Of a stretch of DNA of 64,000 nt, positions 17,684-26,646 are shown in pieces; the first letter of the stretch is position 1; each line of letters opens with the position of its first letter. The stretch is taken from contig JADKBM010000011.1 of the NCBI GenBank assembly GCA_016715115.1, forward strand, positions 186,001-250,000. The letters are read 5' to 3'. The notes beneath the pieces were generated by a model. The model made no database searches and was not told the DNA's origin. It was given only the letters and a program-made list of their open reading frames with translations. Source of the stretch: Acidobacteriota bacterium. Lineage in GTDB: Bacteria > Acidobacteriota > Blastocatellia > Pyrinomonadales > Pyrinomonadaceae. Both the position numbers and the translations under genes were made by a program.

Positions 17684-18823
17684 CTACCTTCGAAAGTAAG
17701 CGGGTACCGGAATGTCGCCCGCCGCGCCCCAGGCCTCGCGACGGAGTTGGCCGTCGGAGCTTCTGCGGATGTACCAGTTGCCGTCCGTGTTTCGCCAGAC
17801 CGCGATATCCGTTCGGCCATCGCCGTCATAGTCGTTCGGAACTTCGATGTCCGCGGCCTGTTGCCAACTCGTATTCTGAAATTGTCCTGTCGAACTGTTT
17901 CTGACGACCCAGACGGATCCGTTGCGGACGGCGTGGTCGGCGCGCCCGTCGCCGTCGTAATCGCCGCTGACCGGCTTGCCGCCGGCGTTGCCGAAATTGA
18001 CCGTTGACGTCTGGCCATTAGAACTGTTTAGGCTGTAGAAACTGGCACTATTCGGCCTCCATACCGCGAGGTCGGCGCGTCCGTCACCGTCGAAGTCCTT
18101 TGGATCCGGGATGTCGGACGAAACTCCGAATTGCGTTTGAACCGTGGCGTTGTTTGAACTGCCGAGGGTGTACCAGACGCCGGAGGCCGGCCGGAACACG
18201 GCCGGATCGGTTCGTCCGTCGCCGTCGAAATCGGCTGGCGCGGCCTTATCGCCGGCAGCGCCGAAGGTGATCGCGAAATAGGTCGCATCGCTCGAACGCA
18301 GTATCCACCACTGATTGCTGGATGGGCGGAAGATGCTGAAGTCGGTCTTCCCGTCGCCGTCAAAATCGCCTTGGACCGGCATATCGCCGTTTGTTCCCCA
18401 GGTTTGCGCGACTTGCTGCGATCCCTCGGCACCGCCCATTACCCACCAGGTCCCGGTGGACGGACGCCAAACGGCAAGGTCAACGGGAGGCGCCGCGTAG
18501 GCGTTCGCATCGGCGACCAGAAGCAAGCGCGAACCGGCATAAACGTACTCCTTCGCAATTTGCGGAGTCGGAGTCGGCGGCGGCAAGAAGGGATTGACGA
18601 GGTCGAGCAAGGAGTTCTCGGGTTCGGTTCGCAGGCGCGCCCGGTTTTCGACCCGCTCTTTTGCCTCCTGTTCAAGAAAGCTGAGTCCGCTTCCAAGTAC
18701 TCCAAGCGAGACAAATCCGAATATCATCAGGAGGAGCCAGTTTTGCCGGATGAACTTCCGGCCGAAGTGGCGTCGGCCGGGCGAATGATGGTTTAGTCGT
18801 CTGAGTTTTTTTGGTTTGAGCAT
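17684..18823 (-). CDS. Membrane-anchored FG-GAP/VCBS-type beta-propeller protein
   Basis: I choose the ATG at 18823 (MLKPKKLRRLN) because AAGGGG stands just before it. An upstream in-frame start at 18895 would add 24 unlikely residues. The product is about 379 residues: a basic N-terminus, one membrane segment, then roughly five or six repeats each holding a D-x-D-G-D-G-R/K-T/A-D calcium-binding loop and a V/I-x-R-P/N-x-x-x-x-W motif. It is probably extracytoplasmic and cation-binding. It precedes the RHS gene by 82 bases in the same direction, so the two are likely coexpressed surface proteins. Confidence 0.85.
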   Translation of the reverse strand: MLKPKKLRRLNHHSPGRRHFGRKFIRQNWLLLMIFGFVSLGVLGSGLSFLEQEAKERVENRARLRTEPENSLLDLVNPFLPPPTPTPQIAKEYVYAGSRLLLVADANAYAAPPVDLAVWRPSTGTWWVMGGAEGSQQVAQTWGTNGDMPVQGDFDGDGKTDFSIFRPSSNQWWILRSSDATYFAITFGAAGDKAAPADFDGDGRTDPAVFRPASGVWYTLGSSNNATVQTQFGVSSDIPDPKDFDGDGRADLAVWRPNSASFYSLNSSNGQTSTVNFGNAGGKPVSGDYDGDGRADHAVRNGSVWVVRNSSTGQFQNTSWQQAADIEVPNDYDGDGRTDIAVWRNTDGNWYIRRSSDGQLRREAWGAAGDIPVPAYFRR

Positions 18824-19337
18824 AATTCCCCTTTTTGGTGAAGTCGACGCGTCGCGGAACCGCGGCGCGAGGGCCTTCGGTGACGGTTTACACACGGATT
18901 GCGTCCGGGTGTGTCAGAAATTCGCGTTTCGGTACGCGGGTTTAACGACGATTGGTTGAACTTCCGACAATTTCGGAAATTGAATTGGGTGTTGATTTCG
19001 TGAAGATCTCGGAAAACAAAATAAACGCAATTGAGTTGTTGAACATAGAGCCTCGCTAAGGTGTTTCACGGACCGTGATGTATCCGTTTGGTTTTGAGTA
19101 AAAGACGTGACTTGGATCAGCGTCGTTAATGAGCCTGTTGCGATCCCGAGCCGGGCGATCGCACTTTCTTTCAATGAGTGTCCAAAAAACTATCACGAGT
19201 CGAAAAACCTTGTCAACCGCACTTTCGGCACTTGATTAGGTAATCGCTTGCAAATCAAACTCCGAAAACAGTTTACGCGTCGAAAAAAAATCGGCCGGGC
19301 GGTTGCGTTGGTTTGAAAAAGGAACTAAAAGAAAGAT
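18824..19337. other. Divergent intergenic region without a gene
   Basis: About 510 bases separate the divergent FG-GAP and DUF2520 genes. The stretch is AT-richer than its flanks and should contain both promoters. I cannot single out a confident -35/-10 pair. Frames at 18914-19174 and 19236-19418 on the minus strand lack start signals and protein-like composition. Confidence 0.5.
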
Positions 19338-20219
19338 ATGGAACCGAGATCGATCACAATCATTGGCGCGGGCCGCGTCGGAGGGGCGTTCGCCCTCGCG
19401 TTGGCGCGTGCCGGACACAGAGTCGATGCGGTAGTGGCCCGCGACCGAGACTTCGCGCGCGACGTCGGATCGTCCAATCTCGTGGATTGGTCAGACAACT
19501 TCGCGATCGGCTCCGATATCGTTTTCATCGCCACTCGCGACGCTGAGATCGCGGCGGCGGCGGGTCTCGTCGCTGAGCGCTTGAATAACTCAAAGCCAAT
19601 TGTATTCCATACCAGCGGCGCGCTTTCGTCTGAGATTCTCTCCGAACTAAGAGATCTCGGATGCTCGATCGGTTCGTTGCACCCGCTGGTTTCGATCAGC
19701 GATCCGAAAACGGGCGCACAATCATTTTCCGGTGCTTATTTTTGCCTTGAAGGCGACGGAAAGGCGGTTGCCGCGGGCAATGAGATCGTTGCCGCGCTTG
19801 GCGGGATTTCGTTTTCTGTCCCGACGGATTCGAAATCGCTTTATCACGCCTCGGCCGTCGTCGCGTGCGGCCATCTTGTTGCGCTTGTTGACGTTGCGCT
19901 CGAAATGCTGGCCGCGTGCGGACTGCCGGAAGAGCACGCGAAAGAAGTCTTGATGCCGCTTATCAGGAGCACCGTCGAGAATCTCTCGAAGCAGAAACCG
20001 CAGACCGCGCTGACCGGGCCGTTTGCGCGCGCGGATGTCGATACTGTCGAACGGCATCTCGCCGCGTTCGATGGTAGGACATCCGAGATCGCAAAAGAGA
20101 TCTATCTCGACCTCGCCGTTCGCTCGCTTGATCTCGCGGCCAAAAACGGAATCGGCGGAGCAAGAGCGGACAAGCTTCGCGAGATGATTTTGTTAGCGAA
20201 ATCAGATCTCAAATGCTAG
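19338..20219 (+). CDS. Rossmann-like/DUF2520 NAD(P)-binding protein
   Basis: The product is 293 residues. The N-terminal nucleotide-binding loop is IGAGRVGGAFALALA (from residue 9). HTSGALSSE and SLHPLVS follow, as in the ketopantoate-reductase-like DUF2520 family, with a helical C-terminal half ending in residues that fit DUF2520. AAAGAAAGAT precedes the ATG. Family function is unsettled; a dehydrogenase/reductase acting on a short-chain acid has been suggested from fold. It overlaps the fur-like gene by 7 bases, so the two are coupled. Confidence 0.82.
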   Translation: MEPRSITIIGAGRVGGAFALALARAGHRVDAVVARDRDFARDVGSSNLVDWSDNFAIGSDIVFIATRDAEIAAAAGLVAERLNNSKPIVFHTSGALSSEILSELRDLGCSIGSLHPLVSISDPKTGAQSFSGAYFCLEGDGKAVAAGNEIVAALGGISFSVPTDSKSLYHASAVVACGHLVALVDVALEMLAACGLPEEHAKEVLMPLIRSTVENLSKQKPQTALTGPFARADVDTVERHLAAFDGRTSEIAKEIYLDLAVRSLDLAAKNGIGGARADKLREMILLAKSDLKC

Positions 20220-20770
20220 AATCGAAAGCGAAAGAGACGATGACGACACCGGCCGAAAACGAGTTCCACTCCGAACGGGAGATCTTTGAGGCGCATATCC
20301 GGAAATCCGGATTGCGGCGGACCTCGCAGCGCGATTTGATTCTCGACATATTTCTCCGTACCGACGATCATCTGACGATGGAGGATCTGTACTGGCTCGT
20401 CCAGAAGGAAGATCCAAGCGTCGGCCAGACAACGGTTTACAGAACGTTGAAACTTCTCGCCGAGGCAGGGCTCGCGCGCGAGGTCAGGTTCGGTGACGGC
20501 AAGACCTACTATGAACACCACTACAACCACGAGCATCACGATCATCTGATCTGTACCGAGTGCGGAGAGGTGATCGAGTTCTTCTCGCCGGAGATCGAGG
20601 AACTTCAGGACAAGACAGCGGCCGAGTTTGGATTTCGGCTGACCAATCATTCGTTGCGGATGTGGGGCGTTTGCAGCGAATGCCAGAGTTTGTCCGTCGA
20701 GCCGTTCCTGACTCAGACCGGGGCCCAGCCGCGCGTGAAAGTTCGGTCCGGGATCGGAAATCAATCATAA
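20213..20770 (+). CDS. fur: Fur-family metal-responsive transcriptional regulator
   Basis: The product is 185 residues from ATG 20213, overlapping the upstream stop. An in-frame ATG at 20240 is an alternative start. The winged helix covers about 30-95 with TVYRTLKLLAEAGLA as the recognition part. The metal-sensing side shows EHHYNHEHHDHLICTEC (Cys114, Cys117) and a second CxxC (Cys154, Cys157), giving the usual structural zinc and regulatory His sites. The family represses iron or zinc uptake or peroxide defence genes. The subtype cannot be told from sequence alone. A ferredoxin-like gene follows after 13 bases. Confidence 0.92.
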   Translation: MLESKAKETMTTPAENEFHSEREIFEAHIRKSGLRRTSQRDLILDIFLRTDDHLTMEDLYWLVQKEDPSVGQTTVYRTLKLLAEAGLAREVRFGDGKTYYEHHYNHEHHDHLICTECGEVIEFFSPEIEELQDKTAAEFGFRLTNHSLRMWGVCSECQSLSVEPFLTQTGAQPRVKVRSGIGNQS

Positions 20771-20783
20771 GCAGTAAAACAAA

Positions 20784-21401
20784 ATGGAAGCAGAACTGAA
20801 ATTTGTTCGCGAGAAACGAAACGGCATTGCGGTCGTCGGAAGCACTCTTTTCGATGCCGCGGGACGGCTTGGGATTTTCATTGAATCGGAATGCGGTCGC
20901 GCCGGAAAATGCGACACCTGCGCGGTCCGAATCGTCAGCGGCGGCGGACATCTGTCGGAATTGAACCCGGCTGAGACGGAACAACTGACCGCCGCCAGGC
21001 GTAAGTCAGGTGAACGCTTGTCGTGTCAGGCGACGATCATCAAACAAGGAGAAATTTCGATTATGACCCAGGAAAAGAAAAAAGACGAAAAAGCACCCGA
21101 GGAACAGCGCGCGGAAGAGTACAAGAAAGAGTTTGCGGCGCTGCCGCTTGAAAAGAAGATCGAACGGCTGATGGAGCTCGAAGCGATTGCCTTTGGCGAA
21201 ACAGTTTCCTACGTTCTCAACGCGCCGTACACCTTCGGCGGCAAACTTGTCGACTTTTTGGCCCAGTACGGCTTCAAGATGGAAGCCGACGAAAAGAAGG
21301 CAAAGCAACCGGCCGCGGAAACGACTGAGTCTGGCAACGCCGGACCGGAAATCAAGAAGCCGAAGCCGAAGCGAGCGCCGGGAAAACAGGGTGCTCAGTA
21401 G
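20784..21401 (+). CDS. 2Fe-2S ferredoxin-domain protein with a charged C-terminal extension
   Basis: The first ~90 residues match a plant-type 2Fe-2S ferredoxin: ESECGRAGKCDTC (Cys37, Cys43, Cys46) and a fourth ligand in LSCQA (Cys81). After it comes a Lys/Glu-rich helical region with LPLEKKIERLMELEAIAFGE, then a basic Pro/Lys tail. The whole is 205 residues. The extension could contact a partner or nucleic acid. It is cotranscribed with fur (13-base gap), which fits an iron-linked electron carrier, though the partner is unknown. Confidence 0.85.
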   Translation: MEAELKFVREKRNGIAVVGSTLFDAAGRLGIFIESECGRAGKCDTCAVRIVSGGGHLSELNPAETEQLTAARRKSGERLSCQATIIKQGEISIMTQEKKKDEKAPEEQRAEEYKKEFAALPLEKKIERLMELEAIAFGETVSYVLNAPYTFGGKLVDFLAQYGFKMEADEKKAKQPAAETTESGNAGPEIKKPKPKRAPGKQGAQ

Positions 21402-21612
21402 GTTTTCGAGTAAAGGGAATTTGGGTTTCGGGTGCGTCGGCAATGTGAGAATCGGTTCTCGTTTGCCGGAACGCGGTTGTATGCGCTGGCGCTTGTTTCC
21501 GGACTTTGCGTTGCCGTGTTTTTGAGGTCGCCATCGACGGTATCTGGCTTTTATGGAAGCCGATTCGGGCTTTGCGACGTTCGCCCCGTCCCTTTTCGTC
21601 CCTTCGTTTGGA

Positions 21613-22455
21613 ATGAGCGAAACCAATAAACTACAAAAGCGATCGACTCAGTTGATCAAGGAGAACACCCAGTACGTCCTGGCCTTTTCCGTTATCGCGG
21701 GAATGCTGATCTTTACCGGCCTGCCCGTCTTTGTGATCTTTTTTTTCGGCGTTCTGGCTTATTTCATTTGGAGAACGCTGGCCGCGCCTTCAACGTCCGG
21801 AACCCGCGAGATCTTCGAATTTTATCTCATCGCGAACGAGATCCTGCGCGATGATGAACGCCGTTGGTACGGTTTCGAGATTCAGGACGCGATCGCCCGC
21901 GGCGAGAGCATACTGAGAAATATGAGCGGTGCCCCGCCTTTGGTTAGTTTCGCGCTCGGCGCGCTCTATCACAAGGCCGGCGATCATCAGTCGGCGATCA
22001 AGGCACTGACTTACATTGTCGAGGATGATAGATCCGACGAGTCGCGTTACATCTACCCGTCGCCGGAGCTGCAGAACTATGTCCGGACGCTGCGCAAGAT
22101 CGAGCGCGAACCCGCCGAAGCGCCGCTTATGTCGACCGCGGTCCGCGCCCTCGAACGCGCCCGCCGCAACCGCGGAAAGGCGTTGCTCGAATCGAGCCGG
22201 GAAGCGCTCGACCGGGAATCGATCGTAGCATCCGCGGCGGGATCTTCGCCAAAACACCTCGGTTCGAACGCCGAAACAGGTTCTTTCATTGACGATTCCA
22301 CGCCGACACTCCGGGAGGAGTTTGACAACCGCGAGCACGAAGCACCCAAGAACGGGCGCAAGCCGCGCCGGAAGGAAGCTTCAGGCGATCCTCAACCAAA
22401 GAACAGGCAGACCATTTCCGAGGTTTTGCGCGACATTTACGATTCGAAATCGTAG
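21613..22455 (+). CDS. Membrane-anchored helical-repeat protein of unknown function
   Basis: From ATG 21613 (MSETNKLQKRS) the product is 280 residues. A start at 21553 would add 20 unconvincing residues. Two adjacent membrane segments occupy about 22-60 and are followed by a cytoplasmic or periplasmic part with TPR-like helices (SFALGALYHKAGDHQSAIKA), then a charged, low-complexity C-terminus. The TPR-like section suggests protein contacts. It lies between the ferredoxin and cinA genes in the same direction. Confidence 0.68.
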   Translation: MSETNKLQKRSTQLIKENTQYVLAFSVIAGMLIFTGLPVFVIFFFGVLAYFIWRTLAAPSTSGTREIFEFYLIANEILRDDERRWYGFEIQDAIARGESILRNMSGAPPLVSFALGALYHKAGDHQSAIKALTYIVEDDRSDESRYIYPSPELQNYVRTLRKIEREPAEAPLMSTAVRALERARRNRGKALLESSREALDRESIVASAAGSSPKHLGSNAETGSFIDDSTPTLREEFDNREHEAPKNGRKPRRKEASGDPQPKNRQTISEVLRDIYDSKS

Positions 22456-22496
22456 CCAATTTCCGCCGTGTACCCGGTTAGAGCTAAAATATACCA

Positions 22497-23747
22497 ATGC
22501 AAACTGCCGAGATCATTGCGGTTGGGTCCGAATTGCTGACGCCGACCAAGATCGACACGAACAGTCTCTGGCTGACCGAAAGGCTGAACGAGATCGGTGT
22601 CGAGATCAAGCTGAAGACGGTCGTCGGCGACGATCCGGCGCGGCTTGAGGAGACGATCCGCGACGCCGTCAAACGGTCGGATCTCGTCGTCGTCACCGGC
22701 GGACTCGGCCCGACGGAAGACGACGTGACGCGACAGGTGTCTGCCGCCGCGGTCGGGCGTAAACTCGTTTATCATCAAGAACTTGAAGATGATCTTCGCG
22801 AGCGTTTCCGGCGCTGGGGGCGCGAAATGCCGGAGATCAACAAACGGCAGGCGTGGGTCATCGACGGTGCCGACGTTTTGCCGAATCATCACGGATCGGC
22901 CGTCGGAATGATGGCCGAAACCGACGTTGCGCGGCTCGTCGTTCTTCCCGGTCCGCCGCGTGAAAACCAGCCGATGTTTACCGAGTTTGTCCTTCCGAAA
23001 CTCAGAGAAACGGCGGGCGGCGTGGTTTTCCGCAAACGCGTGCTCAAGGTATCCGGGATCGGTGAATCCGCGCTTGACGAGCAGATCGCGCCCATCTATT
23101 CGGCTTATCCAGGGGTTCAAACCAGTGTTCTTTTCAACAAAAGCGAGGTCGAGGTTCATTTGTCGGCTTCGGCTAAGGACGCGGCCGAGTGCGACCGGAT
23201 CAATGCGGAAATCGCGGCGAAGATCGTTGATGTCCTCGGCGTTGCGGTCTTCTCGACGGACGGCGAGGAAATGGAAGAGGTCGTCGGAAGGTTGCTTCGG
23301 CTCCGAGGGGAAACGATTTCAGTCGCCGAAAGCTGCACGGGCGGTCTCGTCGGACAACGCCTGACGGAGATCCCGGGTTCGTCCGACTATTTCATCGAGG
23401 GCATCGTGGCTTACGCGAACCAAGCGAAAACACGAAATTTGGGGGTTTCGGCCGAGCTGATTGATGAATTCGGCGCCGTATCGAAAGAAGTCGCCGAGGC
23501 GATGGCCGCGGGAATGCGTGAACGCGCCGGAACGACCTACGCGGTGAGCGTGACCGGAATCGCCGGTCCGGCCGGCGGCACCGCTGAGAAACCGGTCGGA
23601 ACGGTGTTTGTCGGATACGCCGAGGAAGGAAACGTGCGCTCTTTGAATCTGAAACTCCCGGGCGACCAATATCTGATCCAGTGGCGTTCGTCGCAGGCCG
23701 CGCTCGATTATCTTCGCCGGCAAATCCTTAGGAAAAAAGAGTCTTAG
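22497..23747 (+). CDS. cinA: CinA, competence/damage-inducible protein (NMN amidohydrolase/ADP-ribose pyrophosphatase)
   Basis: The product is 416 residues, the standard two-domain length. The N-terminal MoCF-like (COG1058) domain begins MQTAEIIAVGSELL and contains VVTGGLGPTEDDVT and LPGPPREN. The C-terminal PncC domain contains the catalytic SVAESCTGGLVG and SVTGIAGPAGGT. Family knowledge: the C-domain deamidates nicotinamide mononucleotide in pyridine nucleotide salvage, and the N-domain acts on ADP-ribose. A DUF3298 secreted-protein gene follows after 12 bases. Confidence 0.95.
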   Translation: MQTAEIIAVGSELLTPTKIDTNSLWLTERLNEIGVEIKLKTVVGDDPARLEETIRDAVKRSDLVVVTGGLGPTEDDVTRQVSAAAVGRKLVYHQELEDDLRERFRRWGREMPEINKRQAWVIDGADVLPNHHGSAVGMMAETDVARLVVLPGPPRENQPMFTEFVLPKLRETAGGVVFRKRVLKVSGIGESALDEQIAPIYSAYPGVQTSVLFNKSEVEVHLSASAKDAAECDRINAEIAAKIVDVLGVAVFSTDGEEMEEVVGRLLRLRGETISVAESCTGGLVGQRLTEIPGSSDYFIEGIVAYANQAKTRNLGVSAELIDEFGAVSKEVAEAMAAGMRERAGTTYAVSVTGIAGPAGGTAEKPVGTVFVGYAEEGNVRSLNLKLPGDQYLIQWRSSQAALDYLRRQILRKKES

Positions 23748-23759
23748 AATTGAGGGAAC

Positions 23760-24812
23760 ATGAACCGAAAAATCACTTTTATATTTGTTTTGTTACTGGT
23801 CGGCGTGAATGCCTTTGCACAGTCCGAAAATCGAACGTTCTACGGCAGACTCGGCGAGAGCCGGGTTGCGATGACGCTTACCAGGACTGGCGACACGCTG
23901 AAGGGAACCTATTCCTATACACGGATCGGGAAACCGCTGAATGTTAACGGCAAGATCGGGGCGAACGGCGCGTTCACGCTGACGGAGACAACCGTCGCGG
24001 GAGCGAAGACGGGCACGTTCACCGGCACCTGGAAAGATTCCGAAACGATCGGAGCCGGAATTCTTCAGGGCGAGTGGAAGAATCGGGCTGGAAACAAGAC
24101 GCTTGATTTTTATCTGTCCGAGCAACTGATCTATTTCAGCAGCGGAGGCGCGCGGCTCGTTCCACGGACGTTTTTCGAGACCAACCGGCCGAAAATGTTC
24201 AGTATTTCCGCCGAATATCCGGAACTGTCGGGAGTTCCGGCTGCCGTCGCAGCGGAGTTCAATCGTCTTGCCCGCAAACACGCGATGTCGCTGACCGATG
24301 AGTTTCGCAAGGAAATGCTCGCGATGACCGCCGAAGACCTAAAATGGACGAAACAGCAGGGAATTCCGAACACTTCGGATATTTCCTATGATGTCATCTA
24401 TGCCGCTGACGACGTGATCAGCATCCGGTTCGGGAATTATACCTATACCGGCGGCGCCCATGGGAACAGCGCGAGTTTTACGTTGAATTTCGATTTTCGA
24501 ACCGGGCGCGAGTTGAAATTCGCCGATCTTTTCAAGCCGAACTCGAATTTTCTGCAAGTTCTGTCGGGCTTCTGCGTTAAGAAATTGCAGGACCAACTGA
24601 ATGAAGGGAACGAAGACGAATGGATCACGACCGGTGCGGGGCCGACAGACGAAAACTACGCGAGCTGGAACATTTCGAAAAACGGGATTCTCGTAAATTT
24701 CGACGCGTATCAGGTTGCCTCGTACGCTGCGGGGCCGCAGGAGGTCGTTGTCCCGTATTCGAAACTTGACGCCTTGTTTGCAAAGAGTTTCAAGGTGTTC
24801 GGTTTGAATTAG
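23760..24812 (+). CDS. Secreted DUF3298/RsiV-like protein
   Basis: The product is 350 residues with a signal peptide ending NAFAQ (about residue 21). Residues ~22-120 form a beta-rich domain with repeated Gly-Thr turns. The C-terminal ~200 residues carry the DUF4163/DUF3298 pattern seen in the RsiV lysozyme-sensing family and PdaC: YTGGAHGN, then a LNFDFRTGRELKFADLF stretch and a Val-Pro-Tyr-rich end. It lacks the anti-sigma transmembrane N-domain of RsiV, so it is more likely a periplasmic ligand-binding or peptidoglycan-related protein. Confidence 0.8.
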   Translation: MNRKITFIFVLLLVGVNAFAQSENRTFYGRLGESRVAMTLTRTGDTLKGTYSYTRIGKPLNVNGKIGANGAFTLTETTVAGAKTGTFTGTWKDSETIGAGILQGEWKNRAGNKTLDFYLSEQLIYFSSGGARLVPRTFFETNRPKMFSISAEYPELSGVPAAVAAEFNRLARKHAMSLTDEFRKEMLAMTAEDLKWTKQQGIPNTSDISYDVIYAADDVISIRFGNYTYTGGAHGNSASFTLNFDFRTGRELKFADLFKPNSNFLQVLSGFCVKKLQDQLNEGNEDEWITTGAGPTDENYASWNISKNGILVNFDAYQVASYAAGPQEVVVPYSKLDALFAKSFKVFGLN

Positions 24813-24836
24813 ACCACGAAGGAGAAGATGTGATCA

Positions 24837-25136
24837 ATGGGATTGATTCCGGTTCGCGGAAACTGGCTGGGTTTGGCGATGTTCGTCGTCGTCGGTGGAG
24901 CCGTCGCTCTGGTCGGGGGCTTTGTCTTCAAACTCAGCGACGTGAAAACGATGATCGCGGTCGGGGCGGCGCTCGTACTTGTTGATTTCGGTTTCCGGTT
25001 CGCTTGCAGGGCTCAGGGCAAATGGGTTTTCGGTAGGGACGCGGGCGGCTATTTCGTCTTCTTACCGGTTTGGATTCTCGGCGCGATCGTGATCCTGCTA
25101 AATTCACTGATCGGCGCCGGCGTGATAAAGAAATGA
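24837..25136 (+). CDS. Small membrane protein of unknown function
   Basis: The product is 99 residues with three probable membrane segments (about 10-32, 38-57, 75-95). AAGGAG lies at 24819-24824, somewhat far from the ATG at 24837. Its last codons overlap the next start as ATGA, so the pair is translationally coupled. No family recognised. Confidence 0.7.
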   Translation: MGLIPVRGNWLGLAMFVVVGGAVALVGGFVFKLSDVKTMIAVGAALVLVDFGFRFACRAQGKWVFGRDAGGYFVFLPVWILGAIVILLNSLIGAGVIKK

Positions 25137-25810
25137 AAAGAATTGCATATCTTGCGATCGTGCTGGCCGTGACCGCAGTTGCCGGTTTCGGCCAACTCGA
25201 CGGCAATCCCGAAAATATGTGCCGCAACGGTTTTTTCCCGCGTGAAAGCGAGAGTTATTCACTGGCGAAGGTTAAGGCAAAACGCGGCGCGCGAGTTTAT
25301 TTCTATGGTGACGACGACGATTGTCCGAACGGAAAGAACTGTCGCACAAAAAGCTATCTCATTGCCAAGAACGAGGTTATCGTTTCACGGGAGTTCGGAA
25401 AATGGGCCTGCGTCTGGTATCAACCGGCAAAGGGGTCGGAAACGGTCGGTTGGATCGCCTTGTCGAATCTTGACTATGTTGCGCTGCCCGGCGAACGTGG
25501 GCCAAGCGCCTGGATCGGAAAATGGACCTATTACGACAGCACCATCGAGATCGCGGCATCGAAGACGAAGGACGTCTATGGCGTTAAGGGCACGGCATTC
25601 TGGCGCGGGTTGGGCGATAACATCCATATCGGCGAACTCGACGGCACGGCGAAGTATGCCAACGGCAAACTGAATTACGGTTGGGCCGACAAGGGCGAAT
25701 ACGATTGCCGTGCGACGTTCAATGCGGTCGGCAGATTTATGGTCGTATCGGATAATCTAAACTGCGGCGGCGCAAACGTCTCTTTTTCCGGGGTGTACCG
25801 ACGAAAGTAA
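25133..25810 (+). CDS. Secreted SH3-like domain protein
   Basis: The start is the ATG in the ATGA overlap with the membrane-protein gene. This gives 225 residues with a signal peptide ending AGFGQ. The segment from about residue 40 to 105 looks like a bacterial SH3 domain: VKAKRGARVYFY at the start and W-x-x-I-x-x-S-N-L-x-Y at the end, with two Cys that may form a disulfide. A second beta-rich domain with repeated Tyr-Gly and W-x-G motifs follows. Possible cell-wall binding is inferred from the SH3 part only. Confidence 0.72.
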   Translation: MKRIAYLAIVLAVTAVAGFGQLDGNPENMCRNGFFPRESESYSLAKVKAKRGARVYFYGDDDDCPNGKNCRTKSYLIAKNEVIVSREFGKWACVWYQPAKGSETVGWIALSNLDYVALPGERGPSAWIGKWTYYDSTIEIAASKTKDVYGVKGTAFWRGLGDNIHIGELDGTAKYANGKLNYGWADKGEYDCRATFNAVGRFMVVSDNLNCGGANVSFSGVYRRK

Positions 25811-25899
25811 GCGGTTTGAGCGGTTTGCGCTTGAGTGACGGCGGGTAAATCTGTTAGAACTATTAACTTGGATCGCGGAGCAGATCCGGGTTTACGAAC

Positions 25900-26646
25900 A
25901 TGGGAATCAAAAAAATAGTCAACCGTTCGATCGGTTTCGTTAAGGAATCCGGAAAAATGACGCCGATCGCGGCCGTCACGGCGTTTCTGCCGATGATCGG
26001 CAGTGCGGTGCTTCTGACGATCGCATATCCGCTCGGGTTCTGGCTTCGCGAGAATTGGGAAGTCGGATCCGGGTTATTTCTTTTAGGTGTCGTTACCTTT
26101 TGCGGTTTGGCGCTCTTGCCGACCAACGTCCTTGGTATACTCAGCGGCTGGTCGTTCGGCTTTGAGTTCGGGATCCTGATTCTTGCGACCGGCATCGTCT
26201 GTGCGGCGACCGTTTCATTTCTCATTCACTCGCGGTTGATCGGCAACAAACTGCCGGAGATCTTCGCGAACCATCCCAAGGCTGAAGCCGTTTACAATTC
26301 GCTCGTCAAAAACAACACGCGGCGCACGGCGTTGATCATCTTTTTGCTCCGGCTTTCGCCCGCGATGCCTTTCGCTCTGACGAATTTCATGATGGCATCG
26401 GCGCGCGTTCCGGTGCGTTCATTCGTACTCGGCACTTTTTTCGGAATGCTGCCGCGTTCGTCGGCCGTCGTTTTTGTCGGTTCAGGACTCTCCGAGTTGA
26501 GTTTTACCGATCCGCAGGAAGCGTGGCTGATCGTTTTCGGGATCTTTGCGACGGTGGCGTCGGTCGTGTTCATCAGTTTTGTGGCGAAGCGGGCGCTCGC
26601 ACACGTCACCCGCGACGACGAGCCTGCTCAATCGGCAAGTATCTGA
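25900..26646 (+). CDS. TVP38/TMEM64 (VTT, DedA-like) membrane protein
   Basis: The product is 248 residues with about five membrane segments. The family signature is visible: SGWSFGFEFG (re-entrant Gly/Phe loop) and FLLRLSPAMPFALTNFMMA, the conserved R-x-x-P-x-x-P-F-x-x-x-N element. Family members are linked to lipid scrambling and membrane homeostasis. The 3' end overlaps the convergent PLP-enzyme gene by 19 bases. Confidence 0.85.
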   Translation: MGIKKIVNRSIGFVKESGKMTPIAAVTAFLPMIGSAVLLTIAYPLGFWLRENWEVGSGLFLLGVVTFCGLALLPTNVLGILSGWSFGFEFGILILATGIVCAATVSFLIHSRLIGNKLPEIFANHPKAEAVYNSLVKNNTRRTALIIFLLRLSPAMPFALTNFMMASARVPVRSFVLGTFFGMLPRSSAVVFVGSGLSELSFTDPQEAWLIVFGIFATVASVVFISFVAKRALAHVTRDDEPAQSASI

